In this document: positions 23,347 to 36,200 of the stretch, piece by piece | Position numbering within the stretch: the first letter of the stretch is position 1 | Layout: every line of letters begins with the position of its first letter | Source of the DNA: Epiperipatus broadwayi | Lineage: Eukaryota > Onychophora > Udeonychophora > Euonychophora > Peripatidae | Length of the DNA stretch: 64,000 nucleotides | Reading direction: 5' to 3' | Assembly (NCBI GenBank): GCA_028023455.1 | Contig: JAQFVV010012508.1 | Coordinates: forward strand, 1,049,877 to 1,113,876 | Made by a program: the position numbers and the translations under genes | The notes under the pieces: model-generated | Told to the model about the DNA's origin: nothing | The model's input: only the letters and a program-made list of their open reading frames with translations | The model's database searches: none

Positions 23347-23449
23347 GTGTCAAGAGTTGGTGGCTTAGTGGTTAGCATAGCTGCCTTCCAAGCAGCTGGC
23401 CTGGGTTCGCTTCCCAGTCAACGCATTTGACATATGAAAAAAGAAAAAA
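23347..23449 (+). repeat. retroposed tRNA-Gly-like element with A-rich tail
   Basis: A 71-nt tRNA-like core (23,354-23,424) has A box TGGCTTAGTGG, anticodon loop CTTCCAA (UCC, Gly) and B box GGTTCGCTTCC. The acceptor arms GAGTTGG/TCAACGC have a mismatch. TCAA before and TTTGACATATG after the core lengthen the stem. An A-rich tail follows and AAGTATGAATGAG duplicates at 23,334-23,346 and 23,450-23,462. The 13-bp duplication plus A tail show LINE-style retroposition, so this is a minimal SINE rather than a housekeeping tRNA gene. Confidence 0.88.
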
Positions 23450-23462
23450 AAGTATGAATGAG

Positions 23463-24114
23463 ATCAACGTGTAAATAACATATATATATAAAACAAGAAA
23501 AGAAACAAGCAGAACACTAATAAATATAAATTGAGACAAATCAAGGCATACAAGAATAAATAATAGGAAATAATCTATTTAGAAGAACTGATTATCTAGA
23601 ATTCTGTAAAATCATATAGTAAAAAAGTGAGTAAGATCATAAGAAAAGGAAACAGTAAAATGACATAGAAAAAAATGAAATCTCAATAATACAAAATATT
23701 TTAATATTGGAAAAGAAAATTATTTTAGCAATAGATGGCATTATTAGTCAGGGCCTAGCCAATCAATTTTGGCAAATGAGGTAAGTCTTAAAAAATGCAT
23801 ATTTTAAAACTACTGACAAGGTTTATTTATTATGAACAAAGAAATTAATAGAATAAAAAAAATATATATATATCACCCCCCCCACACAATATATTCTCAT
23901 TTTAGCTATTCTTTTAATTCATTGCCTAAGGCCACACCACCTCAACTATGACCCCGATCCTGCTATTACTACAATGCATAATGAAATCATTAAATAGGAG
24001 ATAGAATTTTTACAAAACATTGTATATAATTGCAGAGGTTAATAAACAAAGTTTATAATTGTAGAGGATTTGAATACAGACATCAGGCTTCCTTCAGCTA
24101 TCTTACTCTATCTT
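23463..24114. other. AT-rich spacer, no gene seen
   Basis: A strong splice-donor-like GAGGTAAGTC occurs near 23,780 after a short open stretch, but no exon can be supported. A C-run (CCCCCCC) lies near 23,875. Confidence 0.45.
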
Positions 24115-24335
24115 GTACAGCCGATACCCATGATCACATGTGAAAAAGATAAATGATCTCCAATGTACCAGCACTCACACTGTTGGTCCAGATAATCATC
24201 TCACACCCATATATATAATGAGAGCTCGGTTTATATTAAGATAACAATTCATTAAACTTTAATGGACAGGCTTCAATCTACTCCACCCTCCAACTCTTCA
24301 GTTATCCATACCATTGAAAATATGATGATAGAATG
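24115..24335 (-). repeat. F2 repeat copy, ribozyme decayed
   Basis: Minus-oriented F2 body: CCAGCACTCACACTGTTGGTC at the ribozyme site, then TTAATGGACAGGCTTCAATC and the CATCAGATTTT-equivalent end. CUGAUGA is destroyed and GAAA is lost. Confidence 0.8.
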
Positions 24336-25850
24336 TATATAGTAATAAAAAATAATACTAAAGCATGTACAGATATTGCAACATGTTTTGACATGTCATG
24401 TTTTAAATGATGTTATCTACTTAAATCTATGAAGAATGAAAAGGCTCTAGAAAGCTAATGGGATTAAAGAAACCAATGAAGAAATAAAGTAATCACTATT
24501 AGCTATTCACCAAAGATCTAAATGATAATATATCTAATTTTATCACATGATCAAAAGAATTCAATAGGGATATTGTTACTTAAGTAAAAGGAAAAAGAAG
24601 TATTAAAAATTTTCTGATTAATGAGCTATTAACTCTAAATAAAATCTTTACAAGTTTTAAATTTTACAAGATGTATATTATAATGCAGTTTTATCAAGTT
24701 TAAAGATTTGGAATATCAAAGCATAGTTCAAAGACGTTATCAAATTCTGAAAAAATATGTAGCAAAGTGTAACTAACAATAGTAATTGATATAATAAGAT
24801 TAATATTATTGGTAAGAGACTATAGTATTCCACCTCTTCAAAAGATGTGGTAACAAGTTTTATGTGAGGAAATTTGTAAGGTGAAATGGAAAGCAAAAAT
24901 AAAACAAATGATAATTAAATCTTAAAATTTGCACGATTTGATTGTTTTTGCAAATAATTAAAAGCTGAAAAAAAAACCACAGGATAAATAATGAACAGCT
25001 TTTCAAAAAGAAGTACCAATAATTTATGATGGACATATGATGTTAGTACTAGTGCCTGCTTTCTGAGCCTAATCCAGGCAGGTAAAACTTTTTTTTTCCA
25101 GATAATAGCTCATAGTCAACTCAGATAGTCAGGATTGGTCAACACATCTTATCTAGATAATAAAACATTTTGGAAAACACTCAAATTCACAAGATGATAG
25201 GCCAGCATATTAAATAATGCCTTCTTTTTGATAGTTCCTCTATAAGGGGCTGTTTTTTTAAAAAGGCCTTTGTACTATAAGCTATTAAATGCTTTTCTAC
25301 ATTTTAATTCTAAAGAATTAAAAAAAAAATGACAACTCAAAATATTTTACCTAAATTTTTAATAGTAACATAATGAATAAAATTGACGATATACTTAAGC
25401 TTATAGGAAGTGCTTTTATTAGAAATAACTTATTAAAAACCCTATTTTTCAGGGGTATAGATATGCATCAGAAAAACGGAATATTTAATGTGTACTAATG
25501 TCTATTTAAGAGTCTAAGATTTGAGTATATAATAAAAGATTAATACAGACTGGTAACAGTTCAGTATAAGAAAATGCCTGTTGCTGGTATCAATGAGGGA
25601 TTGATCCGGAGATAGAATAAACAATTATATACTGATAAATAAATAAAAAAACTGAAATCAAGCTAGCTTGAACATATTGTGAAAAGAAATGACAATAGAT
25701 AGAAAACTAGTTTCCAAAGAGTATAAAGAGTCCTCACAAAGTTATTTAACAGAATTGAATGGCATAAGAAAGTTTGAAGAAGTGATATGGTCAAAAAAAG
25801 CTATGTATACAAAAAAAATCACACACATACACACAATTAAACTTGTAAAT
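24336..25850. other. AT-rich spacer, no gene seen
   Basis: Chance frames only, and no repeat family recognised. Confidence 0.45.
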
Positions 25851-25960
25851 ATTTCGTTGGCGGCCGAGTGGTTAGCACAGCTGCCTTACAAGCAGTTGCC
25901 CCGGGGTTCGCTTCCCGGCCGACGCTTTGACACATTAAATAATAATAATAATAATAATTG
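25850..25960 (+). repeat. retroposed tRNA-like element, UAC anticodon, (AAT)n tail
   Basis: A 72-nt tRNA-like core (25,854-25,925) resembles the Gly-type elements at 23.4 and 30.5 kb: A box TGGCGGCCGAGTGG, B box GGTTCGCTTCC, acceptor CGTTGG/CCGACG. The anticodon loop is CTTACAA, giving UAC (Val) by one change. It ends in TTTGACACATT and an AAT repeat. I found no clear target duplication, unlike the other copies. Confidence 0.8.
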
Positions 25961-26748
25961 GAAATAACGATTATGACAAAGTTTTTGTTACAAGTTTCTT
26001 TTTCTTCAACTAAAAGCGCAAATTCATTACAAGAGAGCAAATAATAATATATTGCAATGAGCTGCAATTTCTTTTACTAAAAATTAAGCAAATCATTTGA
26101 AATTACAGAAAATTTAGTAGTAAAAAGTTCATTTGCTTAGGGAAAGATTATTTTATTTGACTTATGATTTATTTATTTTTTCCCATTTAAATAAAATATA
26201 TTTTTCAAATGCCGCTTTTAAATTTATTTATTTTTTTATCTTTTTGGTCATCATATATCTTTTTTTAAAAAAATTATTAGAAAAACTTTTTATTTTCTTG
26301 ATTCTATTATACAATTATATAAATGTTTTGAACATTTACACAAAAAAGGTACATTTTATATAAATTCATTTTATTTACTGCTTAACATGCTTTTGCTGAA
26401 TAATTTTGTCATATTTATAGGATTTGCACTTAGGAATCTATTTAATATTCACGACATATATATATATTGAAAGAAATATCTGATTTATAAAATACTATGT
26501 AATATCTAATATACAGGCTATATCTATATACCTAATATATAAAGGGTACTTTAAGCTGACTTTTACACGACCCTCAACTCTCCACACTATCTCATACCAC
26601 TGATACACTTGACCACATATATGTCTAAATGTATATTTTATTAAAATGAAAACAAGACTTGAATTTTTTAAATGCTTCATTTTATTGATAGAATTTGTCT
26701 CTAATAAGAATACATCTACGAGGAATATACATACAAGTTCTTTCGTGT
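25961..26748. other. AT-rich spacer with F2 scrap
   Basis: About 26,560-26,640 matches the B-box end of F2 in minus orientation (CTCAACTCTCCACACTATC, CTGATACACTTGACCACATA). The remainder has no supported feature. Confidence 0.5.
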
Positions 26749-26955
26749 AAACCTTGAATTTATATTAAGCATTTTCTTCATAAAATGATTACCAATAAGA
26801 TTTAAATTGTCCTTATGATGTAATTCTAACTTGAAAGATAAACAGATTCAAAAACCTTGAATTTATATTATTCATTTTCTTCATAAAATGAGTATTAACA
26901 AGATTTAAATTGTCGTTATGATGTAACTCTAAATTGAAACATAAACCCATTCAAA
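26749..26955. repeat. about 103-bp direct tandem duplication
   Basis: Two adjacent copies starting AAACCTTGAATTTATATTA and sharing TTTTCTTCATAAAATGA and AAGATTTAAATTGTC, with roughly ten differences. Confidence 0.9.
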
Positions 26956-27254
26956 ATCAAATTGGATAGATTGATCAGTTATAAATTATGGATCAGTTAT
27001 TCAACAATAGAAAAATATTTAGATAATTTTACAGTTTAAAAAAAAAAACGTATTATTTTTCCTCCCAGGGCAATTAAAGTTAGGAAACTAAAATATCACA
27101 TGACTACATTTCATATGCTTACACATGCTATATATATATATAGTTTTTCAAAGATTAGAACAAAGGATGGAAATATATACTTAATAATATTTCTGTAGCG
27201 AATTGTATAAAATGGACAGTAATTTAAAGGTGATTAGATTTATAAACCTAAAAA

Positions 27255-29700
27255 TAAAGTTTTCGGTACCACTCTCATGCAAGGTAGAGACTGGTTTCTA
27301 TCGGCTTTTATCACTTTGTGGATAGGTACAATTATAAACATATGATCCAAGACACTGGTTTCTATCCACTTTTGTCACCTTGTGAAGGAATATAATTATA
27401 AACATATAACCAAAGGCATGTAAAAAATATGTCTTTGGTCATGTGTTTATAATTACACCTCTCCACAAGCTGATATAAGCTGTTAGAAACCATCTTGCAT
27501 GAGAGTGGTGTAGAAAAATTACACTACAGAAAAACATCAAATGGATAATCTCTAGACTAATGAATGCCTGATAAAAATTATTAATATACTTCTATTAAGT
27601 GGTTTGAGTCAAAGTTGTGAGAGCAGTAAGTGTGAACCATCAATTAAATTGAACTAATTCCCTATTTATATATACTGAACAATGATAACCATATTTGTAA
27701 GAGATTGTGATCTGGGCTAACTGATAATAAAATTATATTTTGGTTCAGCACAAAAGTGCATTGTGGGGATCATACATCTTTTTCACATGGTTAGTCATGT
27801 GATTATGATTTACATCCCTCCACAAAATGATAAAAGTAGATAGACTGGTCCTTCCCTCCTTTGTATGAGAATGGGATAGTGAAAATTACACTAGACATAT
27901 TATCAAATGGATAATCTCTAGTCCAGCGGTCCCCAACCTTTTTGCACTTAAGAGCACATTCTATAATACCGGCCAGGTGGCGGGCACCATTTATTTTTTC
28001 AATGTAAATTTATAATTGGTTATTGTTAATGATAGACTCTTTTACACTGTAAAAGTATAGTATGACCTACAATTTGATTACAATATAATACAATAATTGG
28101 TTGTTTTATAATAGCATGTTGAAACCGCTGGAGGGCGTGGTTGGTTTGTAAACAAAGATAAATATAATGTTGCCGGGGCCGGGTTTCTTTTTTTTTTTGT
28201 TTATCACATTTATAAAAGTAATATCAAATCAAATTTTTTAAACACAACCAAAAAAAAAAACAAACAAATGCATAAAAAAAATTACAAATAAATGAATTTA
28301 CAAAAAAGTACTTAATTTTTTTTTTGATTCTTTTCATTATTTATATTTTCAAAGGGGCCGGGGTTTGTTTCTTTTCAGTCTATGTATTTTTTTGCTGTTT
28401 TTTTTTGTTGTTGTTGTTGCTGTTGTTTATCACATTTAAAAAGTACGGCGGCTATCAAATCGATTTTGGCAACCCCTCTCCCAAAAAAAAACATCAATTA
28501 AAAATGATTTTTAAAAAGTAGTTACCAATTTTTTGTTGTTTTTATTCTTCTCATTAAACCCTTCTATTTTCGGTTCGGTATTGTACGACAAAAAAATCAG
28601 CCGATTCAACTTCTTTTATTTTTTTGGTTTGGTTTGTTTTATTTTTATAAATTATAAATAAATCTATTGTCCATTTAACGGTAACATTTACAAGCCAAAG
28701 TCCAACTTTGGGAGAGGGGGAAAAGGGGGGAGGGTATTTCCAATTGCTAACAGAACGGAATGTCAAAAACTCGAAGGTTGACCAAGTTTTGAGTAATTCC
28801 CAAAAAAAAATCAATATATATGGCAATTAAAAGCAACTTTTTGTGCTCTTCGGGAAAAAAAAACAGCAGGCATGCAGCTTCAAGCTGTTTTGTTTGATAA
28901 TCCGGTTCCAGCAGTCAGAGAAGAATCCTTCCTTTCTTTGACATTTGGAAAGTTGTCCTATTTCAGCCATTCGATTAATCAGCTCGCAGTTGTTCTCGCA
29001 TGAAACATGACTTAGAGCGTGATTTGATAGGAATCGCGCTTTTACCTACACTTGGCCCATTTTTTCAGCAGGAAATGGGGGCTAGGGAAGCATGAGACTC
29101 TGCTGATAATTGTTAGTAGACCTTCCTAAAACATGGGAGATAGAGGGGGAGGTGGTCTTAATGAATATTAAAATAGTTTTGACAATCGTAATTCCAGCCA
29201 CCCTCAGACAATACTGTAAACAAAAGTGAAATGTGATCGCACATCCAAAATGCTTAGCCCAAATCTGAGCTGTAAGCTGACACGATAGCTTCTGCGGCAG
29301 ATTGGCTAAATGTCACGTTTCTGTGTATTAGCATAGAAATAAACACAGCAGCCAGTACCCCCCCATATCAACGGACTATTTCTAGGCTTATGCTTTAGAA
29401 ACAGAACGTTCGATAGCGGCAGAGGCCACTTAAATGACATATTTCTGTGCGCTATCATAAAAATAATGCCCTCTGGCAGTTTCAACACGCTATTGTAAAA
29501 CAACCCAATAATTTATAAGAAATCTTAAAAATTAAATTTATTTTTATCAGATAAGTAATTTTATATAGTGTTCAGATAGCGGCGGGCACACGTAAAATGG
29601 TCTGCGGGCACCATGGTGCCCACGGGCATAGGGTTGGGACCCCTGCTCTAGTCTAATGAATAATAAATAGTGTCTCAATTTCATCCATTTTCTGGTAATA
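27255..29700 (+). repeat. F3 repeats (tandem), interrupted by a hAT element
   Basis: F3 sequence includes GGTCATGTGTTTATAATTAC, CCACTCTCATGCAAGG-like, GGATAATCTCTAGTCTAATG and AGTTGTGAGAGCAG. It runs from about 27,255 to 27,923 and resumes at 29,646 after the hAT insertion. The ribozyme-like site near 27,720 is disrupted by an insertion within CTGATAAT...GGTTCAGCACAAAA. F3 shares its core with F2. Confidence 0.8.
27924..29645. mobile_element. non-autonomous hAT transposon, 1,722 bp
   Basis: Ends are CAGCGGTCCCCAACCTTTTT and its approximate complement GGGTTGGGACCCCTG. The 8-bp target duplication CTCTAGTC is perfect (27,916-27,923 and 29,646-29,653). Removing the element restores the F3 sequence, proving the insertion. 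The interior is GC-richer than its surroundings and has no transposase. It has two internal near-duplications: GGGGCCGGG...TTTATCACATTT (about 28,170 and 28,350) and GATAGC...ATTTCTGTG (about 29,285 and 29,412). An 8-bp duplication and CAG...CTG ends define the hAT superfamily. Confidence 0.95.
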
Positions 29701-30179
29701 GTGATCTTTAATATTTATGCAGAAAAATCAAACATTCACTTTACAATTGATTTCTTATATATAACTTTGAATGTGAAAAAATAATATAGTGAAAATTATA
29801 TTCTTTAAATTCAAAAATATTTTAATTTACACAAATTTACTCCCCCTCCCATCAACCAAGAAAACTACCTGTTATAAAAGTAAAAATGAAGATCAGTCTA
29901 ATAATTAAAAACATGTCATTAAACAAATTTGGTTTATTTTATAAACCCAATGAATTAAAAAAAAAAATGTTGCACTCTATTGGAATTACTCTAATTAAAA
30001 ATTGCTTAAAAAACAAGAATTTAAATTACCAAGAAACGACAAAAAACTTCACTCATTATATAACGCAAATGAAAATATATTTAATTATTTTAATTTTCAT
30101 ACACGTATTCATTTTTTAATATAATAAAAAATTTATATTTAATTACTGTTAAACAATAACCACACTAAGAAATGAAGTA

Positions 30180-30660
30180 AATTTCAATCGCATATAGGAA
30201 CAGATAGGAGGCCTTCGAGATGTGGTCACGGAGAAAAATGGAAAAAAACAGTTCAATGAGTAAACTAACGAATGAAAAGGTTTTGAAAAGAGTAAATGGA
30301 AAAAAAAAAGATTGAGGAAATTAGAAAGAGAAACTAGATTGGACATATATTAAGAAGAAAGTATAGTTAAATGAAAGATATTTTGGAGGCGATGGTTATT
30401 GGAAGTATGAAGTAAGTATGGAAAAAATTGAAATTGTTGGATGATGTTTGGAAGAGTTACATGGAATTGAAGAGTTTTATGTCAATTGAGTTGACCGGGA
30501 AGCGAACCCGGGCCAGCTGCTTGGAAGGCACCTATGCTAACCACTAGGCCACCAACGCTTGACATGGAATTGAAGAGTTGGACAATAAAGAGAATGGAAT
30601 GCAAAAAAGGATGAATTGATGACATGACTACTCTCTGGACCTGTCCATGGGGCAGAATAC
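30180..30660 (+). pseudogene. LINE reverse transcriptase C-terminus and 3' end
   Basis: The plus strand reads EAFEMWSRRKMEKNSSMSKL-like sequence, then TNEKVLKRVNGKKKIEEIRK and RKLDWTYIKKK. It matches the post-RT region of a common LINE type (EAFEMWCYRRM...TNEEVLxR...RRLxxxGHIxR). Further fragments (SYMELKSWTIKRME) resemble the last residues. A tRNA-like retroposon interrupts it at 30,477-30,561. No RT catalytic motif lies upstream, so it is a 5'-truncated dead copy. Confidence 0.75.
30477..30561 (-). repeat. retroposed tRNA-Gly-like element, 18-bp target duplication
   Basis: On the minus strand a 71-nt core (30,488-30,558) shows acceptor GCGTTGG, A box TGGCCTAGTGG, anticodon loop CTTCCAA (UCC, Gly) and B box GGTTCGCTTCC. 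The target duplication ACATGGAATTGAAGAGTT is perfect (30,459-30,476 and 30,562-30,579). It lies within a LINE remnant, which proves it is a mobile copy. TCAATTGACATAA follows the core, again extending the acceptor stem with TCAAGC on the other side. Confidence 0.92.
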
Positions 30661-31077
30661 TAGTGATGATGAGTAGATGCCTTTGTATTTTACTTTTGTA
30701 AAGAATTATGTTGACAGTATTAAAATCATTTTATTTTGTTCTTTCAAAAAGAAATCTCTTATTCTTTTTCCATTCCCTCCTTCCTTCCCTCCCTTTTATT
30801 ATTACAAATTTTTCATTATGTAATCAAATCAACTGATAAAATTCAAAAGTTATAATATATAAAGAGATCAGCGATCATGAAAGAGGGAAAACACAATCTT
30901 ATATATATGATGTCCGCCTATCAAAAAATCCCTCAAAGATAAGGATTCCAGATTCTTTCAATCAGAGATATATTATCTCCTTTAATTATTACAAAATGAC
31001 CTTATAATATCAAGGAATGATGAACATCCATTTATATAAATGTAGTTATGAATTCAAAAGTATTTACTAAAGATAAT

Positions 31078-31640
31078 TAGAGGGGATTTGAACACAAACT
31101 TTTAAACCCCCTTCAGTCATCCACTCCATCTTATATAACTGATATACATGACCACATACATGTGAAAAAAATAAATGATCTCCAATATACATAATTCATG
31201 AAGAACGCACCCATCAGCTGATCTGGATCAACATCTCTCCAAGTCTTCAACCATTAATATCATTGAAAATCTGAAGATGGAATACTCAAAGCCACTCTTA
31301 ATGCCAAATATTGTTGTCATATCCATCTTCAGATTTTCAATGATATGGATGTCTAAAGCATTGGAGAATGGAGAGGATTGAAGCCAGTCCATTAAAGTTT
31401 GAAGATTTGCTATCTTAATATAAACCAAGCACTGATTATATGTGGGAGATGATGATCCGGACCAACTGATGAGTCCTGGTTCAGCACAAAATACGTATAT
31501 TGGAGATCATTTAACTTTTTCACATATATGTAGTATGCGTATTGGTTATATAAGATGGAGTGGATGACTGAAGGGAGTTTGAAAGTCTGGGTTCAAATTC
31601 CCTCTAATTACATCTAAAGCTTAAGTATATAGATTTTTTA
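31078..31640. repeat. F2 hammerhead repeats, inverted pair
   Basis: A minus copy (about 31,078-31,300) and a plus copy (about 31,315-31,640) are joined at their bodies, with B-box-like ends facing outward at both sides (GGGATTTGAACAC and GGGTTCAAATTCC). The plus core is CUGAUGA with CACAAAA in place of CACGAAA (G12 to A). The minus core is CUGAUGG/GAAUU. Both are predicted inactive. Confidence 0.85.
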
Positions 31641-32067
31641 TTCAAATATTATTAAAGATAAGTATAAAACCAAGCATTTATAATACCTGTAAAATTAAAA
31701 TATTATTTGTACACATTCAATAATTAGCAATAGGCAAGAATTAAGGTTTAAGTAATGAATAATTGATAATTTAAAATTTAGGTATTGAAAGCAACAAACT
31801 CAGGTGTTTTATCATTTAAAATCCAATGAAATTGAATTAAATTAATAAATAAACTGTGCTATTAATATAAAACACAGAAATTACAATGCAAAATAATTCT
31901 GCTTGTAAATAATCTTCCATTAGATTCTTGGCATCAAAATGGATTTTTAGATTTAAAAATCAGTATTCTATTTGCCGTTGTACTTTTACAAAATTTTACT
32001 AATTTATCATTGAAAGATTTCGTCCAATTATTTGTGCATAAATTAACCAATATTATTAAACTTATTA
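31641..32067. other. AT-rich spacer, no gene seen
   Basis: I see no supported feature. Confidence 0.5.
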
Positions 32068-32680
32068 AAACAGGCAAAACTCTCTCATACAGTAGTGCCA
32101 CTCAGTGTAAGCCAAAGTAATCAATGGATCATCCAATATCTCCAGACTAGTTTCTGGCTTGTGGCCTTCATCAGTGAGGAGCCTTGGATCTGACAGCACT
32201 GGGACCTAGATCTTAGGGTCTAATGCAACCCTCCAGCAGCCACCCTTTATCTCTACTTAACTACAAAACTATGGGAATAAAATTTAAAACAATAATATTT
32301 TCAATCTAAGCTCATTAGCTTATATAGTCATATAGGTCGGAACTCAGTTCAGTATCCATACATTTTGGTGTATTTAGTTCTTTAATAACCATAATCACCA
32401 CTATCCTATTGGGCAGGATTGATATTAAACCACCAAACATCACATGATCACCATTTCTTATGCTTGCTCATAACTGCTGGAGGGTTGCATTAGATCCTAA
32501 GATCTAATGCAATCTGGGGATATTGGATGAGTAGGCATTAGATAGGGATTTTCTGCACAAGCCTTCTGGGATCCATTGATTACTCTGGTTTGCACTGAGT
32601 GGCACTACTGTTTGGAGAGTTTTGCCTGTTTTAATAACAGTTATGAGCAAGCATAAGAAATGGTGATCATGTGATCATTA
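32068..32680. repeat. F1 hammerhead repeats, inverted pair
   Basis: A minus copy starts AAACAGGCAAAACTCTC and includes the ribozyme. The central part holds CTCATTAGCTTATATAGTC and a perfect hairpin, TTGCATTAGATC-CTAA-GATCTAATGCAA, at about 32,485-32,512. The plus copy then begins at CTGGGGATATTGGATGAG (32,514), the base before or at the predicted ribozyme cut, and ends ATGGTGATCATGTGAT. Confidence 0.88.
32131..32189 (-). ncRNA. type I hammerhead ribozyme motif (F1, 32.1 kb)
   Basis: The minus strand keeps CUGAUGA (32,168-32,174), GAAA (32,151-32,154) and CUAGUC at the cut. Stem II is GGC/GCC with an A-A mismatch at the closing pair. Helix I outer pairing AUCCAA/UUGGAU is perfect; the inner helix has one mismatch (UCCUCA/UGGAGA). 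The core is complete but the stems are weaker than at 58.8 kb. Confidence 0.72.
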
Positions 32681-33124
32681 AACTTATTAGCATTTCATTT
32701 CTTACTCTGGATTAATTAGATAATACTAATTCCTTAAACAAAATTTTAAACACGCAATTAAAATAAATAATTTAATACAAATGGCAATAAATTTAGTAAT
32801 CAATTTGACAGAAATCATCTACTTAATTTTTCACGATATAATGCTTTCATAAATATAAATTCTATCCTATAGCATGTATGTGAAATATTTTATAAAGATT
32901 TATTTAGAAGATACATCTGATGGATCAATGATTAGTGATTAAAGATCCACTATAGACATATTTCAGATTTGTTAATCCTGATCAAAACCAAGGCTTCACA
33001 GACTGATTCTCAATTGATGAAAATAGAAAAAAACGTATTAACTGCTTCTACGAGTTCAAACTCATTACATTTCCTGAGTAGTTTTTTATTAAAAGTAATT
33101 AAACCAAAAATGACTACAGAAGTA
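32681..33124. other. AT-rich spacer, no gene seen
   Basis: No feature supported. Confidence 0.5.
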
Positions 33125-33264
33125 ATATTCATTACTAGATACTCTCTAGTTTTATGAATGACTAATAAAAATTAATCTACTTTCATTAAGTGATTTGCGT
33201 CAAAGTTGTGAGGGCAGCACATTTGACACATCAGTCAAACTGTAATAATTTGCTATATATATAT

Positions 33265-36200
33265 TGTAACCCTCTAAAGTGTGGTCAACTCCTTAACGTA
33301 AGTGCACTGAGAATCGTAACCTCGATCACTGATCAATTCCCGCTACACATTGTCAGCTATTAAGAGCTGTATCCAAAAGCATATTATGCTATCTATTTTA
33401 TGCACCAAGGACCACAACCAACATCTGGAGCAACTTACCACAGACCAAACTAATGATCTAACATAAACTTTTATGATTTAATTTGATCGCAGCCAGGGTG
33501 TACCGCGAAGACCTATCATAGTAGTATGATAAAATACAGTAAACAAATTATAAGTTTAATGTTATTATGTTACAAACCTTAATTTGCGATTTTTATTATA
33601 TGAGACCCGATGGCCGACCGTGTACAAGATGGCATAATTTGTGGAACTACATAAGATTATGAAAATTTAAACCATCTATATGATTTTTAATACAAATGCT
33701 AGTCCAGGTAAAGCTTTGCAATAAATAAACATAAATACTTGGGTTCTTTTTATAGTTTACTATATCACTGAGACTCTTTTTATACTGACAAATGACAATT
33801 TAAAATGTTAAGTAAATATATTAAATCATATCATTATTTGGAAAATCTGTTTACAGGTTTACCAATCAATTTGTATTGTATACTAGAATCAACTACGCAA
33901 AGCCAAAATGATGGAAAAGGTAAATGGGATTTTATTGTACCCCCCACATCATAAACTAACAAAGACTAAAAGCATCCAAATGTTTTTTTTTTTTTTAATA
34001 TCATTAAACTCTTATATCATGTTGACAGTATGTACTTCAATGTATGCTCTATCCAAGGTTTATGATTTCTGATTTTAAGAATGACACATAGCAACGGCAC
34101 AGTAAGTTTAATTATAAATCAACGTTTATTTACAAATTTATGAATAATAAATAATTAATTCTAATGTTATGATTAAAGACATAAATAAACAAATAAAATA
34201 AATAAATTATAATTCCATTGACTTTCTTCAATAACATATCATAGGTATGGCTTTAAAAACCTAATCATACCTTATTTCAATTTGATATAATGAATCTTGA
34301 GCAAATTATACTAAATTCCACATCAACTCATGAAATATTTAACATCATTTCCAGATTCAATAAATCCATACCGCAAACTTATAATAATATAATAAATAAT
34401 ATTATATCTGTAGGATTTAGCTATAATGTAATCATTAAATAAAGTGAAAATTTAAACTTACACTCCGGTAAATAATAATCAACCGACAGTTAATTATTAT
34501 GAAGTAACTTGAATAGAATGTCCTGCTACAATTTGACGATCTAACTTATTAATTATGCTTACAAATGGAAGAAGATGATTTAGCAGATTAACTAAAATAC
34601 TTTGCCCAACTTATATCTATGAAGCAAAACATATTCCTGTGGATGCGTTCATCTACACATAGAAATTAAATAATACTAAACGCTTTGTGGATTGATACAC
34701 CATCATAAAGTAATACGTATAATTATACAATTCCGCGGATTAACTACCAGCGCTGGAATGAGTGTAAAATACAAAAATGGCAATTAAATAATCTGCGGAT
34801 TAACCACCGGCACAGATTAATGCCTTTCAACATTAAAAAATAACATTACTATTTACCTCATATTAAAGTGCAAAATCATCCTCCTCAGTTATTCTGATCA
34901 TTCAGAATACACTAACACTTTAGCAAATGTGGGTTCTTGCATAATAAAATGTTACTCTAATCAGGACAACTAATGTACTAACTTATCTTGCTTAAAATAA
35001 AACATGTGTAATATAATATAAGTAATATTAGCATAGGAATATAAATCTGGAAAGACTCACAAAATACCTCACAAAGATTGATACATCTCATGAATTCATT
35101 TAGTACTTTTCAAGTCCTTTCGCAAGCGCTATTCTCTTGAATAAGTATTTTATTCAACCCCTATTAATTTAAACTTAATAAAATATAACTTATGAACTTC
35201 ACATGCAAGTTCATATAACGATAAAATCAAAGTAATGAATTATTCATCAAATACATAAAATCTAATGGGTGTGTGTGTGATACAAATTAAATGTATAGCA
35301 TTTTAGAGTTCAATATATGAATTTTAGCAGGTGTGTGTGTCACAAATTAGATTGTATAGCATTTTATAACTACAAATATGATCCGTGAATCCCTGTACGA
35401 TGTGTCGAACAATAAATGTACGAAGTAATAGCTATAATTATAGTTGAATTCCATACATGTAATTTTATCCATTTGTATTAGTTATTATAATCACTATTAG
35501 ATTAACGATTTTACGTGGCTCCATAAACAAAAAACAATTTCAAAAACATGACACGCAGAACTTAAATGAAAATGTTTTTCATAAGTTATTAATTTCTACA
35601 TTTCTCTATTAAAATGTTCCAAGTTTATCACATCCATGCTAAATATTTATTTATCCACGCTTAAATCCAGGAATAATAATTACAGCAATTAATTTAATCA
35701 TTCCAAACTGACGATAAAATTAGGAAATAGCTTTGATTAATTATTTGAAGACTGTTTATTATCCAAATGGCAAACAAAATTAACTAGCAAATATTTTACT
35801 GGCATTATAAAGTTAAATATCAATCAATACTATATTTTATTAGAATTAGAAACGGAAATATTCAACTATATTGATAACTTTAACATTTTACTTTAATTTA
35901 AACTTCTTTTTTAAAAAACAAATTTTCATATTTATAAAACTTCTGTAATTAAAATACTTATTTAAATTTTCCAAATTGTAGAACAATAAACATTTTAAAA
36001 CATACCAAACTCTTGCAATTAATTCTTTTAAACTGGGAAGCTCCGACATTTTAAATGTAATATTGGGAAATTATTACCGGTGATTTGATCCACTTGGCCA
36101 GCCGACTTGAACAGACTTTTAAATTTAGCAATTCATCTTATAATTAAATACCACAATATTATTTTTACGTTTATAGAAAATTTGTAGTAATCCGTTTACT

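Noticed and set aside
23354-23424. Functional tRNA-Gly gene
   Set aside because: The fold and boxes are good, but the acceptor stem has a mismatch and the unit has an A-rich tail and 13-bp target duplications, so it is a retroposed copy. Activity cannot be excluded.
23730-23785. Small exon ending at GAGGTAAGTC
   Set aside because: The donor is strong, but the open stretch before it is about 50 nt, has no convincing acceptor and no recognisable peptide. A consensus donor alone is common by chance.
28554-28826. 90-codon minus frame inside the hAT element as a transposase
   Set aside because: No BED finger, RNase H-like or hAT dimerisation motif. Composition follows the local T/A-rich duplication.
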